This document shows, one piece after another, positions 20,209-29,075 of a stretch of DNA of 64,000 nt. The notes below the pieces were generated by a model. The model searched no databases. It saw nothing but the letters and a program-made list of their open reading frames with translations, and was not told the origin of the DNA. The stretch covers positions 29,947-93,946 of the forward strand of contig UBNE01000030.1 in the NCBI GenBank assembly GCA_900466745.1, read 5' to 3'. Position numbers and translations under genes: made by a program. The DNA is from Hyphomicrobiales bacterium. Its GTDB lineage: Bacteria > Pseudomonadota > Alphaproteobacteria > Rhizobiales > Beijerinckiaceae. Within the stretch, counting starts at the first letter, position 1. Each line of letters starts with the position of its first letter.

Positions 20209-21408
20209 ATGACCGGCAAGCTCTCCGAGAACCTCGCCTATTTCGCCCGCGCCCTGCGCGCGGCCGGGCTGCCGGTCGGTCCCGGCGCGCTGGTCGAGGC
20301 GGTGGAGGCGCTCGGCGGCGGCGCGCTCGGCGGGCGCGACGACGTCTACTGGACGCTGCACGCGATCTTCGTGAAGAAGCACGAGGATACGCCGGTCTAC
20401 GACCAGGCCTTCCGCCTGTTCTGGCGGCGGCGGAACCTGATCGAGAAGATCATGGCGCAGATGTCGCCGGTCTCGCCCGGCGCGGAGCGCCCGCCGGAGA
20501 AGGCCGAGGCCGGAGCCCTGCGCGTGGCCGAGGCCTTCGCGCCGCCACCGCGCGAGGACGAGCCGCCGGTCGAGCTGACCGAGCTGACGGCGCGGCTCAC
20601 CGTCTCCGATCGCGAGATGTTGAAGTCGCGCGATTTCGCGCAGATGAGCGCGGCCGAGATCGCCCGCGCGAAGCAGCTCATCGCCGAATTGCGGCTGCCG
20701 GACGACAGCGTGCCGATGCGGCGGTTCAGGCCCGTGGCGCAGGGGCGGTCGATCGACCTGCGCCGGACCTTGCGGCAGTCGCTCAGGGGCGGCGGCGGCT
20801 CGATCGACCTCGCCTTCCGGGAGCGGCGCGAGATGCATCCGCCGGTGGTCGCGCTGGTCGACATCTCCGGCTCGATGGCCGAGTATTCGCGCATCTTCCT
20901 GCATTTCCTGCACACGCTGACCGAGAGGCGCCGGCGGGTGCATTCCTTCGTCTTCGGCACGCGGCTGACCAACGTCACCCGGATGCTGAAGGCGCGCGAC
21001 CCGGACGAGGCGCTGGCGCTCGCCGGCAAGGCGGCGCCGGACTGGGAAGGCGGCACGCGCATCTCCGCGGCGCTGCACGCCTTCAACCGGGTCTGGTCGC
21101 GCCGGGTGCTCGCCGGCGGGGCGATCGTGCTGCTCTTCACCGACGGGCTGGAGCGGGAGCTCGACGACAGCCTCGCCTTCGAGATGGACCGGCTGCACCG
21201 CTCCTGCCGGCAACTGGTCTGGCTCAACCCGCTGCTGCGCTACGAGGCCTTCGCGGCGCGGGCCAGCGGCATCAGGGCGATGCTGCCGCATGTCGATTCC
21301 TTCCGGCCGATCCACAATCTCGCGGCGATGGCCGATCTCTGCGCCGCGCTGTCGCGGGATGCAGGACGGCAGGGCGATCCGCGCCAGTGGCTGAAACGCG
21401 CGGGTTGA
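20209..21408 (+). CDS. coxE: VWA domain-containing protein (CoxE-like)
   Basis: This 399-residue protein has a C-terminal von Willebrand A domain (CoxE family) from about residue 210. The MIDAS motif is complete: DISGS at 218-222, with downstream Thr and FTDG acidic loops. The N-terminal 200 residues are helical and charged. It works with the adjacent MoxR ATPase in maturation of the hydroxylase. The gene begins 13 nt after coxD. Confidence 0.93.
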   Translation: MTGKLSENLAYFARALRAAGLPVGPGALVEAVEALGGGALGGRDDVYWTLHAIFVKKHEDTPVYDQAFRLFWRRRNLIEKIMAQMSPVSPGAERPPEKAEAGALRVAEAFAPPPREDEPPVELTELTARLTVSDREMLKSRDFAQMSAAEIARAKQLIAELRLPDDSVPMRRFRPVAQGRSIDLRRTLRQSLRGGGGSIDLAFRERREMHPPVVALVDISGSMAEYSRIFLHFLHTLTERRRRVHSFVFGTRLTNVTRMLKARDPDEALALAGKAAPDWEGGTRISAALHAFNRVWSRRVLAGGAIVLLFTDGLERELDDSLAFEMDRLHRSCRQLVWLNPLLRYEAFAARASGIRAMLPHVDSFRPIHNLAAMADLCAALSRDAGRQGDPRQWLKRAG

Positions 21409-21426
21409 GGCATGATCTATGCCGCT

Positions 21427-21514
21427 GTCATCGCGAGGAGCGTCAGCGACGAAGCAACCCAGGAGGGCGTGGAGCTCTGCCGCCCAAGGACTGCTTTGCT
21501 GCGCTCGCAATGAC
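21427..21514. repeat. Inverted repeat of the GTCATYGCGAG type
   Basis: GTCATCGCGAG at 21427-21437 is complementary, with one mismatch, to CTCGCAATGAC at 21504-21514, with an inner gaagcaaccca / aggactgctt pair. This core (GTCATTGCGAG...GAAGCAATCC) is a different family from the TCATCCCGG elements. It lies between coxE and the XdhC N-domain gene. Confidence 0.65.
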
Positions 21515-21547
21515 GGGCATCATCCATCGCTGACGGGAGGCTCGACC

Positions 21548-21886
21548 ATGATCAGCACCGAAACCGATATCCTGCGCGCCGCCGAGGAATGGGCGGCTTC
21601 CGGCCGGGGCGTCGCCATCGCCACGGTGGTCGAGACCTGGGGCTCGGCGCCGCGCCCCGTCGGCTCGCATCTCGTCATCGACGGGGAGGGGAATTTCCTC
21701 GGCTCCGTCTCCGGCGGCTGCGTCGAGGGCGCGGTGGTGGCCGAGGCGGCCGACGTCATCGCCGACGGCAGGCCGCGCACCCTGGAATTCGGCGTCGCCG
21801 ACGAGGCCGCCTGGAAGGTCGGGCTCTCCTGCGGCGGCCGCATCAAGGTCTATGTCGAGCCCGTTCGCGCGGAGGCCGCACGGTAA
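21548..21886 (+). CDS. XdhC/CoxI family protein, N-terminal domain only
   Basis: This 112-residue protein corresponds to the N-terminal XdhC/CoxI domain: VATVVETWGSAPRPVGSHL, VSGGCVEGAVV and GLSCGGRIKVYVE are textbook. The family sulfurates and inserts the Mo cofactor into xanthine-dehydrogenase-type enzymes. The C-terminal Rossmann domain is encoded separately at 22521. The start is the ATG at 21548; the earlier open stretch is repeat sequence. The stop TAA is directly followed by the ATG of the LysE gene. Confidence 0.92.
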   Translation: MISTETDILRAAEEWAASGRGVAIATVVETWGSAPRPVGSHLVIDGEGNFLGSVSGGCVEGAVVAEAADVIADGRPRTLEFGVADEAAWKVGLSCGGRIKVYVEPVRAEAAR

Positions 21887-22516
21887 ATGGCATCCTGGGA
21901 AACGCTTCTCGCCTTCGCCACGGTCACGATCCTCGTCGCCTATTTTCCGGGGCCGGCGCTGCTCTACACGGCCGCCCAGACGATCAGCCATGGCCGCAGG
22001 GCCGGGCTGATGGCGATGCTCGGCATCCATCTCGGCTGCTATCTGCACGTCTTCGCGGCGGCCTTCGGGCTCTCGGCCGTGTTCAAGCATGTGCCGGAGC
22101 TCTACATGGCGGTGAAGATCGCCGGGGCCGCCTATCTGGTCTGGATCGGCATCGGCATGATCCGCTCGCGCCTCGCCGCGGCCGGCCAGCCGTTGACGCC
22201 GCCGAAGACGGTGAAGCGGGCGCTGTTCGATTCCTTCGTGGTCGAGGTGCTCAATCCCAAGGTCGCGCTGTTCTTCATCGCGCTCCTGCCGCAATTCGTC
22301 GATCCGGCCGGCGCGTTGCCGGTCTGGGCGCAGTTCCTGATCCTCGGCGTCGTGGTCAATTTCGCCTTCTCCTCGGCCGATCTGGTGACGGTGCTGGGCG
22401 CCTCGCTGGTGGTGGGCGCGATGAAGCGGACCCGGGCCGGCTTCGGCATCGCGCGCTGGATCGGCGGCTCGCTGATGATCGGGCTCGGCCTCAAGCTCGC
22501 GACGGACAGGGGCTGA
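21887..22516 (+). CDS. LysE family translocator
   Basis: This 209-residue inner-membrane exporter has about six membrane segments. It carries the LysE/RhtB blocks FPGPALLYTAAQTISHGRRAG and YLVWIGIGMIRSR, and EVLNPKVALFFIALLPQFVD before the third helix pair. Members export amino acids or similar metabolites. It is wedged between two halves of XdhC with zero spacing upstream (TAAATG) and 4 nt downstream, so it must be co-expressed with the hydroxylase maturation genes. Confidence 0.92.
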   Translation: MASWETLLAFATVTILVAYFPGPALLYTAAQTISHGRRAGLMAMLGIHLGCYLHVFAAAFGLSAVFKHVPELYMAVKIAGAAYLVWIGIGMIRSRLAAAGQPLTPPKTVKRALFDSFVVEVLNPKVALFFIALLPQFVDPAGALPVWAQFLILGVVVNFAFSSADLVTVLGASLVVGAMKRTRAGFGIARWIGGSLMIGLGLKLATDRG

Positions 22517-22520
22517 AGCG

Positions 22521-23213
22521 ATGGATCTCGCCATTCTCTCGGCGCTGAATGCCGAGCGCGCGGCGCGCCGCGCGGCCGTGCTCGTCACCGAACTCGCCGG
22601 CGGCGCGCAGCGGCTGGTCCGGCAAGGCGAGATCGCGGCCGATCCGCTCGCCGCGCTGATCGAGGCGCAGTTGCGCACCGGGAAGAGCGGCAGCGTCGAG
22701 GCCGGGGGCGCATCCTATTTCCTCACCGTGCAGGCGCCGCATCCGCGCATCGTGGTGACCGGCGCCGTGCACATCTCGCAGGCGATGGCCCCGATGGCGC
22801 AGGCGCTCGACCTCGACCTCGTCGTCATCGACCCGCGCACGGCCTTCGCGACGCCGGAGCGCTTTCCCGGCGTGACGCTGCTGGCGGAATGGCCGGAGGA
22901 GGCGCTGCCGCGTCTCGGCCTCGACGGCTACACCGCCTTCGTCGCGCTGACGCATGATCCGAAGATCGACGACCCCGGCCTCGCCGCGGCGCTGCGCTCC
23001 GACTGCTTCTATATCGGCGCGCTCGGCAGCCGGAAGACGCATGGCAAGCGGCTCGAGCGGCTGGCCGCGGCCGGCTTCGACGCCGGGGCGACCGGGCGCA
23101 TCCATGCCCCGATCGGGCTCGACATCGGCGCTGTCTCGCCAGCCGAGATCGCGCTCGCTATCCTGGCCGAGATCGTGAGCAGCCTGCGCGGCCCACGCAG
23201 GAAGCCCGCCTGA
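22521..23213 (+). CDS. XdhC/CoxF family protein, C-terminal Rossmann domain
   Basis: This 230-residue protein has an N-terminal leader and then the XdhC Rossmann domain (about residues 75-215): IVVTGAVHISQAMAPMAQ, VVIDPRTAFATPERFPG, ALTHDPKIDDPGL, and YIGALGSRKTHGKRLERL. It complements the separately encoded N-domain at 21548 in Mo-cofactor sulfuration and delivery. It is translationally close to both the LysE gene (4 nt) and the Mo-cofactor fusion (12 nt). Confidence 0.92.
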   Translation: MDLAILSALNAERAARRAAVLVTELAGGAQRLVRQGEIAADPLAALIEAQLRTGKSGSVEAGGASYFLTVQAPHPRIVVTGAVHISQAMAPMAQALDLDLVVIDPRTAFATPERFPGVTLLAEWPEEALPRLGLDGYTAFVALTHDPKIDDPGLAAALRSDCFYIGALGSRKTHGKRLERLAAAGFDAGATGRIHAPIGLDIGAVSPAEIALAILAEIVSSLRGPRRKPA

Positions 23214-23225
23214 AAGGCGCCCGTC

Positions 23226-24827
23226 ATGAAGTTCGGTCCCGTCGCCATCGCTGAGGCCGTCGGCTGCATCGCCGCGCATACCATCCGGATGGGCGCGACG
23301 ACGGTGAAGAAGGGCGCCCTGATCACGCAGGAGGTCGCCGCGCGGCTGGCCGCGGAAGGCCTCGGCGAGATCGTCGCCGTGCGGCTGGAGGAGGGCGACG
23401 TCGCCGAGAACGAGGCGGCCTCCCGGCTGGCGGCGCGCCTGACCGGCGGCAACATCGTCGCGGAAGCGCCGTTCACCGGCCGCGTCAACATGTTCGCCAC
23501 GGCGGCGGGCGTGCTGCAGGTCGACGTCGCGGCGATCGACGCCTTCAACGCGGTCGACGAGGCCATCACGGTCGCGACGCTGCCGGCGCTGAAGGCGGTC
23601 GTCGCCGGCGAGCTCGTCGCCACCGTCAAGATCATCCCCTATGCCGTCTCGGAGGCGCGGGTGGAGCAGGCGCTCGCCGCGCTCGGAGCGGAGTCGGCGG
23701 TCAGGGTCGCGGCCTATCGTCCGTCGAAGGTCGGGGTGATCTCGACGCTTCTGCCGGGCCTGAAGCCGAGCGTGGTCGACAAGACGATGCGCGTGATGAT
23801 GGACCGGCTGACGCCGGCCGCGGCGATCCTCTCCGCCGACCGGCGGGTGCCGCATGAGGCGACCCCGCTGGCGGAGAGCATCGCGATGCTGGCCAAGGGC
23901 GAGAGCGACATCATCGTCGTCTTCGGCGCCTCGGCGATCACCGACCGGCGCGACGTGATCCCGCAGGCGCTGGTCGAGGCCGGCGGGCGGGTCGAGCATC
24001 TCGGCATGCCGGTCGATCCGGGCAACCTGCTGATGCTGGGCGAGATCGACGGCAAGCCGGTGATCGGCGCGCCGGGCTGCGCGCGCTCGCCCAAGGAGAA
24101 CAGCTTCGACTGGGTGCTGCAGCGCCATCTGGCCGGCATTCCGGTCGCTCGCGCCGATGTGCAGCGCATGGGCGTGGGCGGGCTGCTGATGGAGATCGTG
24201 TCGCGGCCGCAGCCGCGCGCCCCGGCGCAGGCGGGCTCCGGACATCTCGCCGGGATCGTCCTGGCGGCCGGCCGCTCGACCCGGATGGGCGCCGACAACA
24301 AGCTGCTGCAGGAGCTGCGCGGCAAGCCGATCGTCCGCTACGCGGTCGAGGCGCAGCTCGAGGCGAGGCTCGATCCCGTCCTTGTCGTCACCGGACACCA
24401 GCAGCGGGCGGTGGAAGCCGCCCTGGCCGATCTGCCGGTGCGCTTCGTCCACAATCCCGACTATGCTTCCGGGCTCGCCGGCTCGGTGCGCGCCGGGGTG
24501 GCGGCGCTTCCCGCCGAGGCCGAAGCGGCGGTGATCTCGCTCGGCGACATGCCGAACGTGACGCCGCAGGTCATCGAGCGGCTGGTCGAGAGCCATCTCC
24601 GGCAGCCGGATTCGCTCGCCGTGGTGCCGACCCTGTTCGGCCATCGCGGCAATCCGGTGCTGCTCGCCCGGCAGATCTTCCCCGCCGTCTCGCTCCTGAC
24701 CGGGGACCGCGGGGCGCGTCGCCTGCTCGAGGAGGCGGGCAGCCGCGTCGTCGAGGTGCCGTTCGAGGATCCGGCCATCGCCATCGACGTCGACACGCCG
24801 GAGGCGCTCAGGGCCTTGCAGGGCTGA
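23226..24827 (+). CDS. Molybdopterin-binding / molybdenum cofactor cytidylyltransferase fusion
   Basis: This 533-residue two-domain protein has, at residues about 160-335, a MoCF-type molybdopterin-binding fold (VVFGASAITDRRDVIP, LGMPVDPGNLLMLGE, PVIGAPGCARSPKEN). At residues about 340-533 it has a MobA/MocA NTP-transferase (GIVLAAGRSTRMGADNKLL, VTGHQQRAVEAAL, SLGDMPNVTP). MocA makes molybdopterin cytosine dinucleotide, the cofactor form used by Cox-type hydroxylases, which fits the cluster. Its start is 12 nt after the XdhC C-domain gene. Confidence 0.9.
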   Translation: MKFGPVAIAEAVGCIAAHTIRMGATTVKKGALITQEVAARLAAEGLGEIVAVRLEEGDVAENEAASRLAARLTGGNIVAEAPFTGRVNMFATAAGVLQVDVAAIDAFNAVDEAITVATLPALKAVVAGELVATVKIIPYAVSEARVEQALAALGAESAVRVAAYRPSKVGVISTLLPGLKPSVVDKTMRVMMDRLTPAAAILSADRRVPHEATPLAESIAMLAKGESDIIVVFGASAITDRRDVIPQALVEAGGRVEHLGMPVDPGNLLMLGEIDGKPVIGAPGCARSPKENSFDWVLQRHLAGIPVARADVQRMGVGGLLMEIVSRPQPRAPAQAGSGHLAGIVLAAGRSTRMGADNKLLQELRGKPIVRYAVEAQLEARLDPVLVVTGHQQRAVEAALADLPVRFVHNPDYASGLAGSVRAGVAALPAEAEAAVISLGDMPNVTPQVIERLVESHLRQPDSLAVVPTLFGHRGNPVLLARQIFPAVSLLTGDRGARRLLEEAGSRVVEVPFEDPAIAIDVDTPEALRALQG

Positions 24828-24849
24828 GCCGCGCGGCGGCGCGCCGGGG

Positions 24850-25611
24850 TCACCGCAGCCAGTGCAGGCCGAGCGTCGCATAGGCTTCCGAGCGGCGCTC
24901 GCTCGTGCGCTGCCAGCCGCCGGAGAGCCGCCATTCGAGGCCGAGCAGGCGCAGGCCCGTCAGGTGCAGGCCGAGCCGCAGCTTGCGGTAGCCGTGCTCG
25001 CGATAGGCCTCGAACTCCGGTCCGGCATAGAAGCCGAGCGGCGCCTGCCAGCCCGGCGCCATGCGTGCCCAGAGCCGCCCGTTCAGCGAGGAGGCATAGG
25101 CGCTGGCCTGGAGCATCATGCCGGGCATCGGCGTCGACCAGAGGTCGGCCTGGAGGCGCGCGCCGTAGCGCGCCTCGGTGAAGGACGCGCCGAAAGGCTC
25201 GAGCCGCTGCTCGCTCTGGAAATCGGAGCCGGCATAGAGCGCGAGGAAGCTGTCGCCGAGGCGCCATTCATAGCCGATCAGCGCCTGGCTCTCCGCCTTG
25301 TAGGTGGTCCCGCGCGGCGGCTGGCGCCGGGTCTGCTCCTGCGAGCCGCCGGCCTTCAGGAAGAGGCGGAAGCCGCTCCCGGCGAGGCCGCCGCCGAGGG
25401 CGCGCTTCATCCCGACGGAAAGGAAGGTCTTGGTGGGGCCGGCTTCCATCGAACCGAAGATGACCTGCGACAGCGCCGCGCGCCCGCTCTCCGTCTCCTC
25501 CTCGTCGGCCAGGGCGGCACGCGGCGGCGCGGCGGCCAGCACCATCGCCAACCCGGCCTGTCCGGCCCTGCGCCACCCCCACGCCACGCCCGCCCTCCGG
25601 GCCCGCCGCAC
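24850..25611 (-). CDS. bcsS: BcsS-family cellulose biosynthesis protein
   Basis: This 253-residue exported protein has a signal peptide (AGLAMVLAAAPPRAALA) followed by beta-rich sequence. GSMEAGPTKTFLSVGMKRAL, ALIGYEWRLGD, GFYAGPEFEAYREHGYRKLR and the final YATLGLHWLR match the BcsS family as I remember it. BcsS is an outer-membrane-type accessory of alphaproteobacterial cellulose operons with unknown exact role. No bcsA, B or C is in the window, so it is an orphan here. It is convergent with the Mo-cofactor gene and divergent from usg. Confidence 0.78.
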   Translation of the reverse strand: MRRARRAGVAWGWRRAGQAGLAMVLAAAPPRAALADEEETESGRAALSQVIFGSMEAGPTKTFLSVGMKRALGGGLAGSGFRLFLKAGGSQEQTRRQPPRGTTYKAESQALIGYEWRLGDSFLALYAGSDFQSEQRLEPFGASFTEARYGARLQADLWSTPMPGMMLQASAYASSLNGRLWARMAPGWQAPLGFYAGPEFEAYREHGYRKLRLGLHLTGLRLLGLEWRLSGGWQRTSERRSEAYATLGLHWLR

Positions 25612-25743
25612 CGTTGCCTGGCTCTCGCGGCAGACCCCGCGATCTCAACAGCTTGTCAGGAAGCTTGCAAGCTTTTGTTAACCAGACGGGCGCAGCCTCG
25701 ACAGGCCGGCTAAGCTTTCGTTCCGCCACGGAGGGAGGTGAAG

Positions 25744-26013
25744 ATGGTTTCCGCCGATTTCATCAGGCAGCTCGAAGGCTACGGGCTGACCACGGCGACG
25801 ATTTTGTACCGCATGCCCGACCATCTCAACGTGCTGCAGACCTTCGTCTGGCAGCAATACGACGTCGCTCCGCGCTTTCCGGTGCTGCAGGATTTCCTGG
25901 CCTTCTGGCAGCGGGAGCTCGACGGTCCGGTGCATTCGGTCACCGTCGCCCATGCCGGACTGATCCGCCCGGCCGAGATCCGGACGGTGAACGGCGTGCT
26001 AACGCTGCATTGA
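25744..26013 (+). CDS. usg: Usg family protein
   Basis: This 89-residue protein has MVSADFIRQLEGYGLTTATI, YRMPDHLNVLQTFVWQQYD and FLAFWQRELDGPVHSVTVAH, the compact Usg signature. Its function is unknown; the name comes from a gene upstream of trp genes in other alphaproteobacteria. The ATG at 25744 follows GGAGGTGAAG, a good ribosome-binding site, and is preferred over the GTG two codons upstream. It is likely monocistronic. Confidence 0.88.
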   Translation: MVSADFIRQLEGYGLTTATILYRMPDHLNVLQTFVWQQYDVAPRFPVLQDFLAFWQRELDGPVHSVTVAHAGLIRPAEIRTVNGVLTLH

Positions 26014-26086
26014 GCGCCTGCGTGGGGCGTGCTTGTTGCCCGCCGCCGGGCCGTGCTAGATCGCGCTGCGTCCCGGCGGACGCATC

Positions 26087-26764
26087 ATGACGATCCAGCT
26101 CTTTGCCGTGGCATCGCTCCCGATGCTCCGGGCGGGCGGCTCAATCCGGCACGGCCTGTCTCTCTTGTCATCTCCCCTCCGCACCTCCGGTCTTCTGAAG
26201 GCGCTGGCCGGCCTGCCCGGCGAGCGTGTCGCCGTGGGGACCATCGTCGCCGCGCTGCAGGACCGCGCCTATGCGCTGCTGGTGGTGCTGCTCGGCCTGC
26301 CCAACTGCCTGCCGATGCCGCCGCCGATCCCGCTGGTCTGCGGGCTGGTGCTGGCCTTCGTCGCGTTCCAGATGGTGCTCGGCCGCAAGACGCCCTGGCT
26401 GCCGCGGGCGCTGCTCGCGCGCAGCATCGGCAAACCCGAGCTCAACCGCGCCGTCGGGCGGGCGCTGCCGCCGCTGGTCTGGCTGGAACGCTTCTCGCGC
26501 CCGCGGCTGACGATGCTCGGCGGCGCCTATGCCGTGCCGGTGCTCGGGCTCGTCATCCTGATCCTGGCGCTCGGGCTGATCGTCGCGGCGCCCTTCATCG
26601 GCCAGATCCCGCTAGGGCTCGCGGTCTGCCTCGTCGGGCTGGGTCTGGTCGAGCGCGACGGCGTACTGATCATAGCCGGTGCGGTGCTGGGCGCGATCGG
26701 GCTCGTGCTCAGCGCCGGCTTCGCCTACGCCATCTTCAGCGGCATCCACGAGCTGCTGTTCTGA
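26087..26764 (+). CDS. exoD: ExoD-family exopolysaccharide synthesis protein
   Basis: This 225-residue membrane protein has about four hydrophobic segments. GERVAVGTIVAALQDRAYAL, VVLLGLPNCLPMPPPIPLVC and FVAFQMVLGRKTPWLPRALL are classic ExoD motifs. ExoD was first linked to exopolysaccharide production and alkali tolerance in Sinorhizobium; its biochemical role is not established. The start at 26087 gives an N-terminus about 30 residues longer than the core, so an internal start is possible. Confidence 0.87.
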   Translation: MTIQLFAVASLPMLRAGGSIRHGLSLLSSPLRTSGLLKALAGLPGERVAVGTIVAALQDRAYALLVVLLGLPNCLPMPPPIPLVCGLVLAFVAFQMVLGRKTPWLPRALLARSIGKPELNRAVGRALPPLVWLERFSRPRLTMLGGAYAVPVLGLVILILALGLIVAAPFIGQIPLGLAVCLVGLGLVERDGVLIIAGAVLGAIGLVLSAGFAYAIFSGIHELLF

Positions 26765-26778
26765 TCCGGGGCTGGCGC

Positions 26779-28989
26779 TCAGGCAGCGAGCGCTTCGGCA
26801 AAAGGGTTCTTCACCGCCAGCAGCCGGTCGATTTCGGCGGCCGGCACCGCCTTCGAGAACAGGAAGCCTTGCAGCTCGTGGCAGCCGATGGCCTGGAGGA
26901 AGCGGTGCTGCTCGGGCGTCTCGACGCCCTCGGCGCAGACGCGCAGGCCGAGCGCGCGGCCCAGATGCGCCATCGAATGGACGAGGATCGCGGATTCGCC
27001 GGCCTCCTCCATATATTCCAGGAAGGTGCGGTCGATCTTGATCTTGTCGAAGGCGAAGCGGCGCAGATAGATCAGGCTCGAATAGCCGGTGCCGAAATCG
27101 TCGAGCGCGAGCCCGACGCCATGGGCGCGGATGTCCATCATCGCCGTCTCGGCCGCGTCGGCATCCTCGATCAGCACGCCCTCGGTCAGCTCCAGCTCGA
27201 GCTGGGCCGGATCGAAATCCGTCTCCTCGATGATGCGGATGACGTTGGAGACGAAGTCCTTGTGGCGGAACTGGATCGGCGAGACGTTGACCGCGAGGCG
27301 GATGCCGCTCCAGCGCTTCGCCTCCTGGCAGGCGCGACGCAGCACCCATTCGCTCAGCGGCACGATCAGCCCGCGCTCCTCGGCGATCTGGATGAACTCG
27401 GAGGGCGGGATCATGCCGTGCACCGGATGCGGCCAGCGCACCAGCGCCTCGACGCCGACGATGGTCGCGCCGTCGATCGAGACCTGCGGCTGGTAGTGCA
27501 GGGTCAGCTCGTCGCGCTCGATGGCGTTGCGCAGGTCGTCCTCGACCATGCGCTTGACCTGGAGCGAGCGGTTCATCTGCTGCTCGAAGAAGGAGAAGCG
27601 GTTGCGGCCGCTGTTCTTGGCCTCGTAGAGCGCGGTGTCGGCGAGCCTGAGCAGCGTTTCCCGGTCGGTGCCGTCCTGCGGCGCCATGGCGATGCCGACC
27701 GAGCAGCCGATGGTCACCTCCACCCCCACCACCGGGAAAGGGGCGGTGAGGTGCTTGAGAATACGCTCGCCCAGCGCCGCGCAATCGGCCGCGGTCGCCT
27801 GCGCCTGGATGACGCCGAACTCGTCGCCTCCGAGCCGGGCGACCGTGTCGCCCGCCTTCACGACGCCGAGCAGCCGGCTGGCGACCTGGCGGATGAGGTC
27901 GTCGCCGGCATTGTGGCCATAGGTGTCGTTGACGGCCTTGAAGCGGTCGAGGTCGATCAGGAAGACGGCGAGGCTGCCGCCGCTGCGGTCGCGCGTCGCG
28001 AGCGCCTGGTCGAAGGCCAGGTCGAAGCTGCGGCGGTTGGGCAGGGAGGACAATTCGTCCTGCCCGGCGAGGCGGTGGATCTCCTGCTCGCGCAGCACGA
28101 TTTGGACGGCGGCGGCGCGCAGCCGCTGCACCGCGAAGACGATGATGCCGGAAAACAGCAGGCCGACCGCGATCAGCGCCCAGAGGAAGCGCTCGAGCAT
28201 GACGTCGCCGGGGCGGGCGGGCGTCCAGGTCAGCCAGGTGCCGACCGAGGCGTCCGGCGCCGGGATCGGCAGGCTCGACAGCGGGTCGGCCGGCTCCCTG
28301 TCGACCAGGCGCATGCCGGCGACGCGGTAGCCGTCCGCCAGCTCGGCCAGCATGCCGCCCGACAGGCGCCGATAGGCCACGAAGGAGAGCGGGCCGATGG
28401 CGGACGAAAACACCGGCGTCGCGAGCCGCGACAGGTCGATCACCATCAGCAGGATGGTGTCGCTGCCGTTGCTGGCGATGGTCGACCAGGTCGCGCTGCG
28501 CTCGCTGACCAGGGAGATCGGGCCGGCCCGGCCGTCGCCGCCGGGAATGAAGTCGCTGAAGTGCCGCAGGCCGTCATAGCCGGTCTGCCCGGCCGGCGCG
28601 TTCGCCTCGACCCCGGCCAGGGCGGTGCCAGTGTCGGTGACGATATAGGCGCCGTCGAAATCGGAAAGCTGGCCGTGCAGGCGGGTGATGGCCGCCTGCA
28701 GCGCCGTCCGCGGCGCCGGCCCGCGCAGCGTCTCCTGAAAGTCGCCGGTGATCGCCAGCCGCTCCAGGCGCAATTCGCTGGCGCGGATCTGGTTGTTGAA
28801 GGCGGCCTCGATGCGCTCGCGCTGGCGCTGGGCCTCGAGGCGGTTCGACTCGCGCGTGATCGCGACCACGACCGCGGCGCCCGCCGCCATCAGCAGCAGG
28901 AAGGCGCAACCCAGCGTGGCGACGGTGCTCGCGAACATGCGCGCGGATGAACCCGCATTGGTCATCTTCGCGCTGGCAAGGTGAGACAT
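26779..28989 (-). CDS. Bifunctional GGDEF-EAL c-di-GMP protein with periplasmic sensor
   Basis: This 736-residue protein has a membrane segment at 27-45, a periplasmic region of about 220 residues (CHASE4-like by layout), and a second segment at 268-288. GGDEF at residues 387-391 is intact (RLGGDEFG) but the inhibitory RxxD site reads KAGD. The EAL domain is intact: EALVRW at 514-519, ELTEGVLIED, DDFGTGYSS and AEGVETPEQ. Both synthesis and breakdown of c-di-GMP are possible from the motifs. Near BcsS and ExoD, so a role in surface polysaccharide control is plausible. Confidence 0.93.
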   Translation of the reverse strand: MSHLASAKMTNAGSSARMFASTVATLGCAFLLLMAAGAAVVVAITRESNRLEAQRQRERIEAAFNNQIRASELRLERLAITGDFQETLRGPAPRTALQAAITRLHGQLSDFDGAYIVTDTGTALAGVEANAPAGQTGYDGLRHFSDFIPGGDGRAGPISLVSERSATWSTIASNGSDTILLMVIDLSRLATPVFSSAIGPLSFVAYRRLSGGMLAELADGYRVAGMRLVDREPADPLSSLPIPAPDASVGTWLTWTPARPGDVMLERFLWALIAVGLLFSGIIVFAVQRLRAAAVQIVLREQEIHRLAGQDELSSLPNRRSFDLAFDQALATRDRSGGSLAVFLIDLDRFKAVNDTYGHNAGDDLIRQVASRLLGVVKAGDTVARLGGDEFGVIQAQATAADCAALGERILKHLTAPFPVVGVEVTIGCSVGIAMAPQDGTDRETLLRLADTALYEAKNSGRNRFSFFEQQMNRSLQVKRMVEDDLRNAIERDELTLHYQPQVSIDGATIVGVEALVRWPHPVHGMIPPSEFIQIAEERGLIVPLSEWVLRRACQEAKRWSGIRLAVNVSPIQFRHKDFVSNVIRIIEETDFDPAQLELELTEGVLIEDADAAETAMMDIRAHGVGLALDDFGTGYSSLIYLRRFAFDKIKIDRTFLEYMEEAGESAILVHSMAHLGRALGLRVCAEGVETPEQHRFLQAIGCHELQGFLFSKAVPAAEIDRLLAVKNPFAEALAA

Positions 28990-29075
28990 GCGACGCCCGG
29001 GCTCGGTCCTTCGAATCGACCTAACCGACGAAATGTTGACATCCCGTTGCCGCGCCCGGCAAATCTGCGCCGCCC

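Noticed and set aside
22491..24881. 796-codon minus-strand frame opposite the Mo-cofactor genes
   Set aside because: Antisense shadow; no motif, and the plus strand carries three recognised genes with tight operon spacing.
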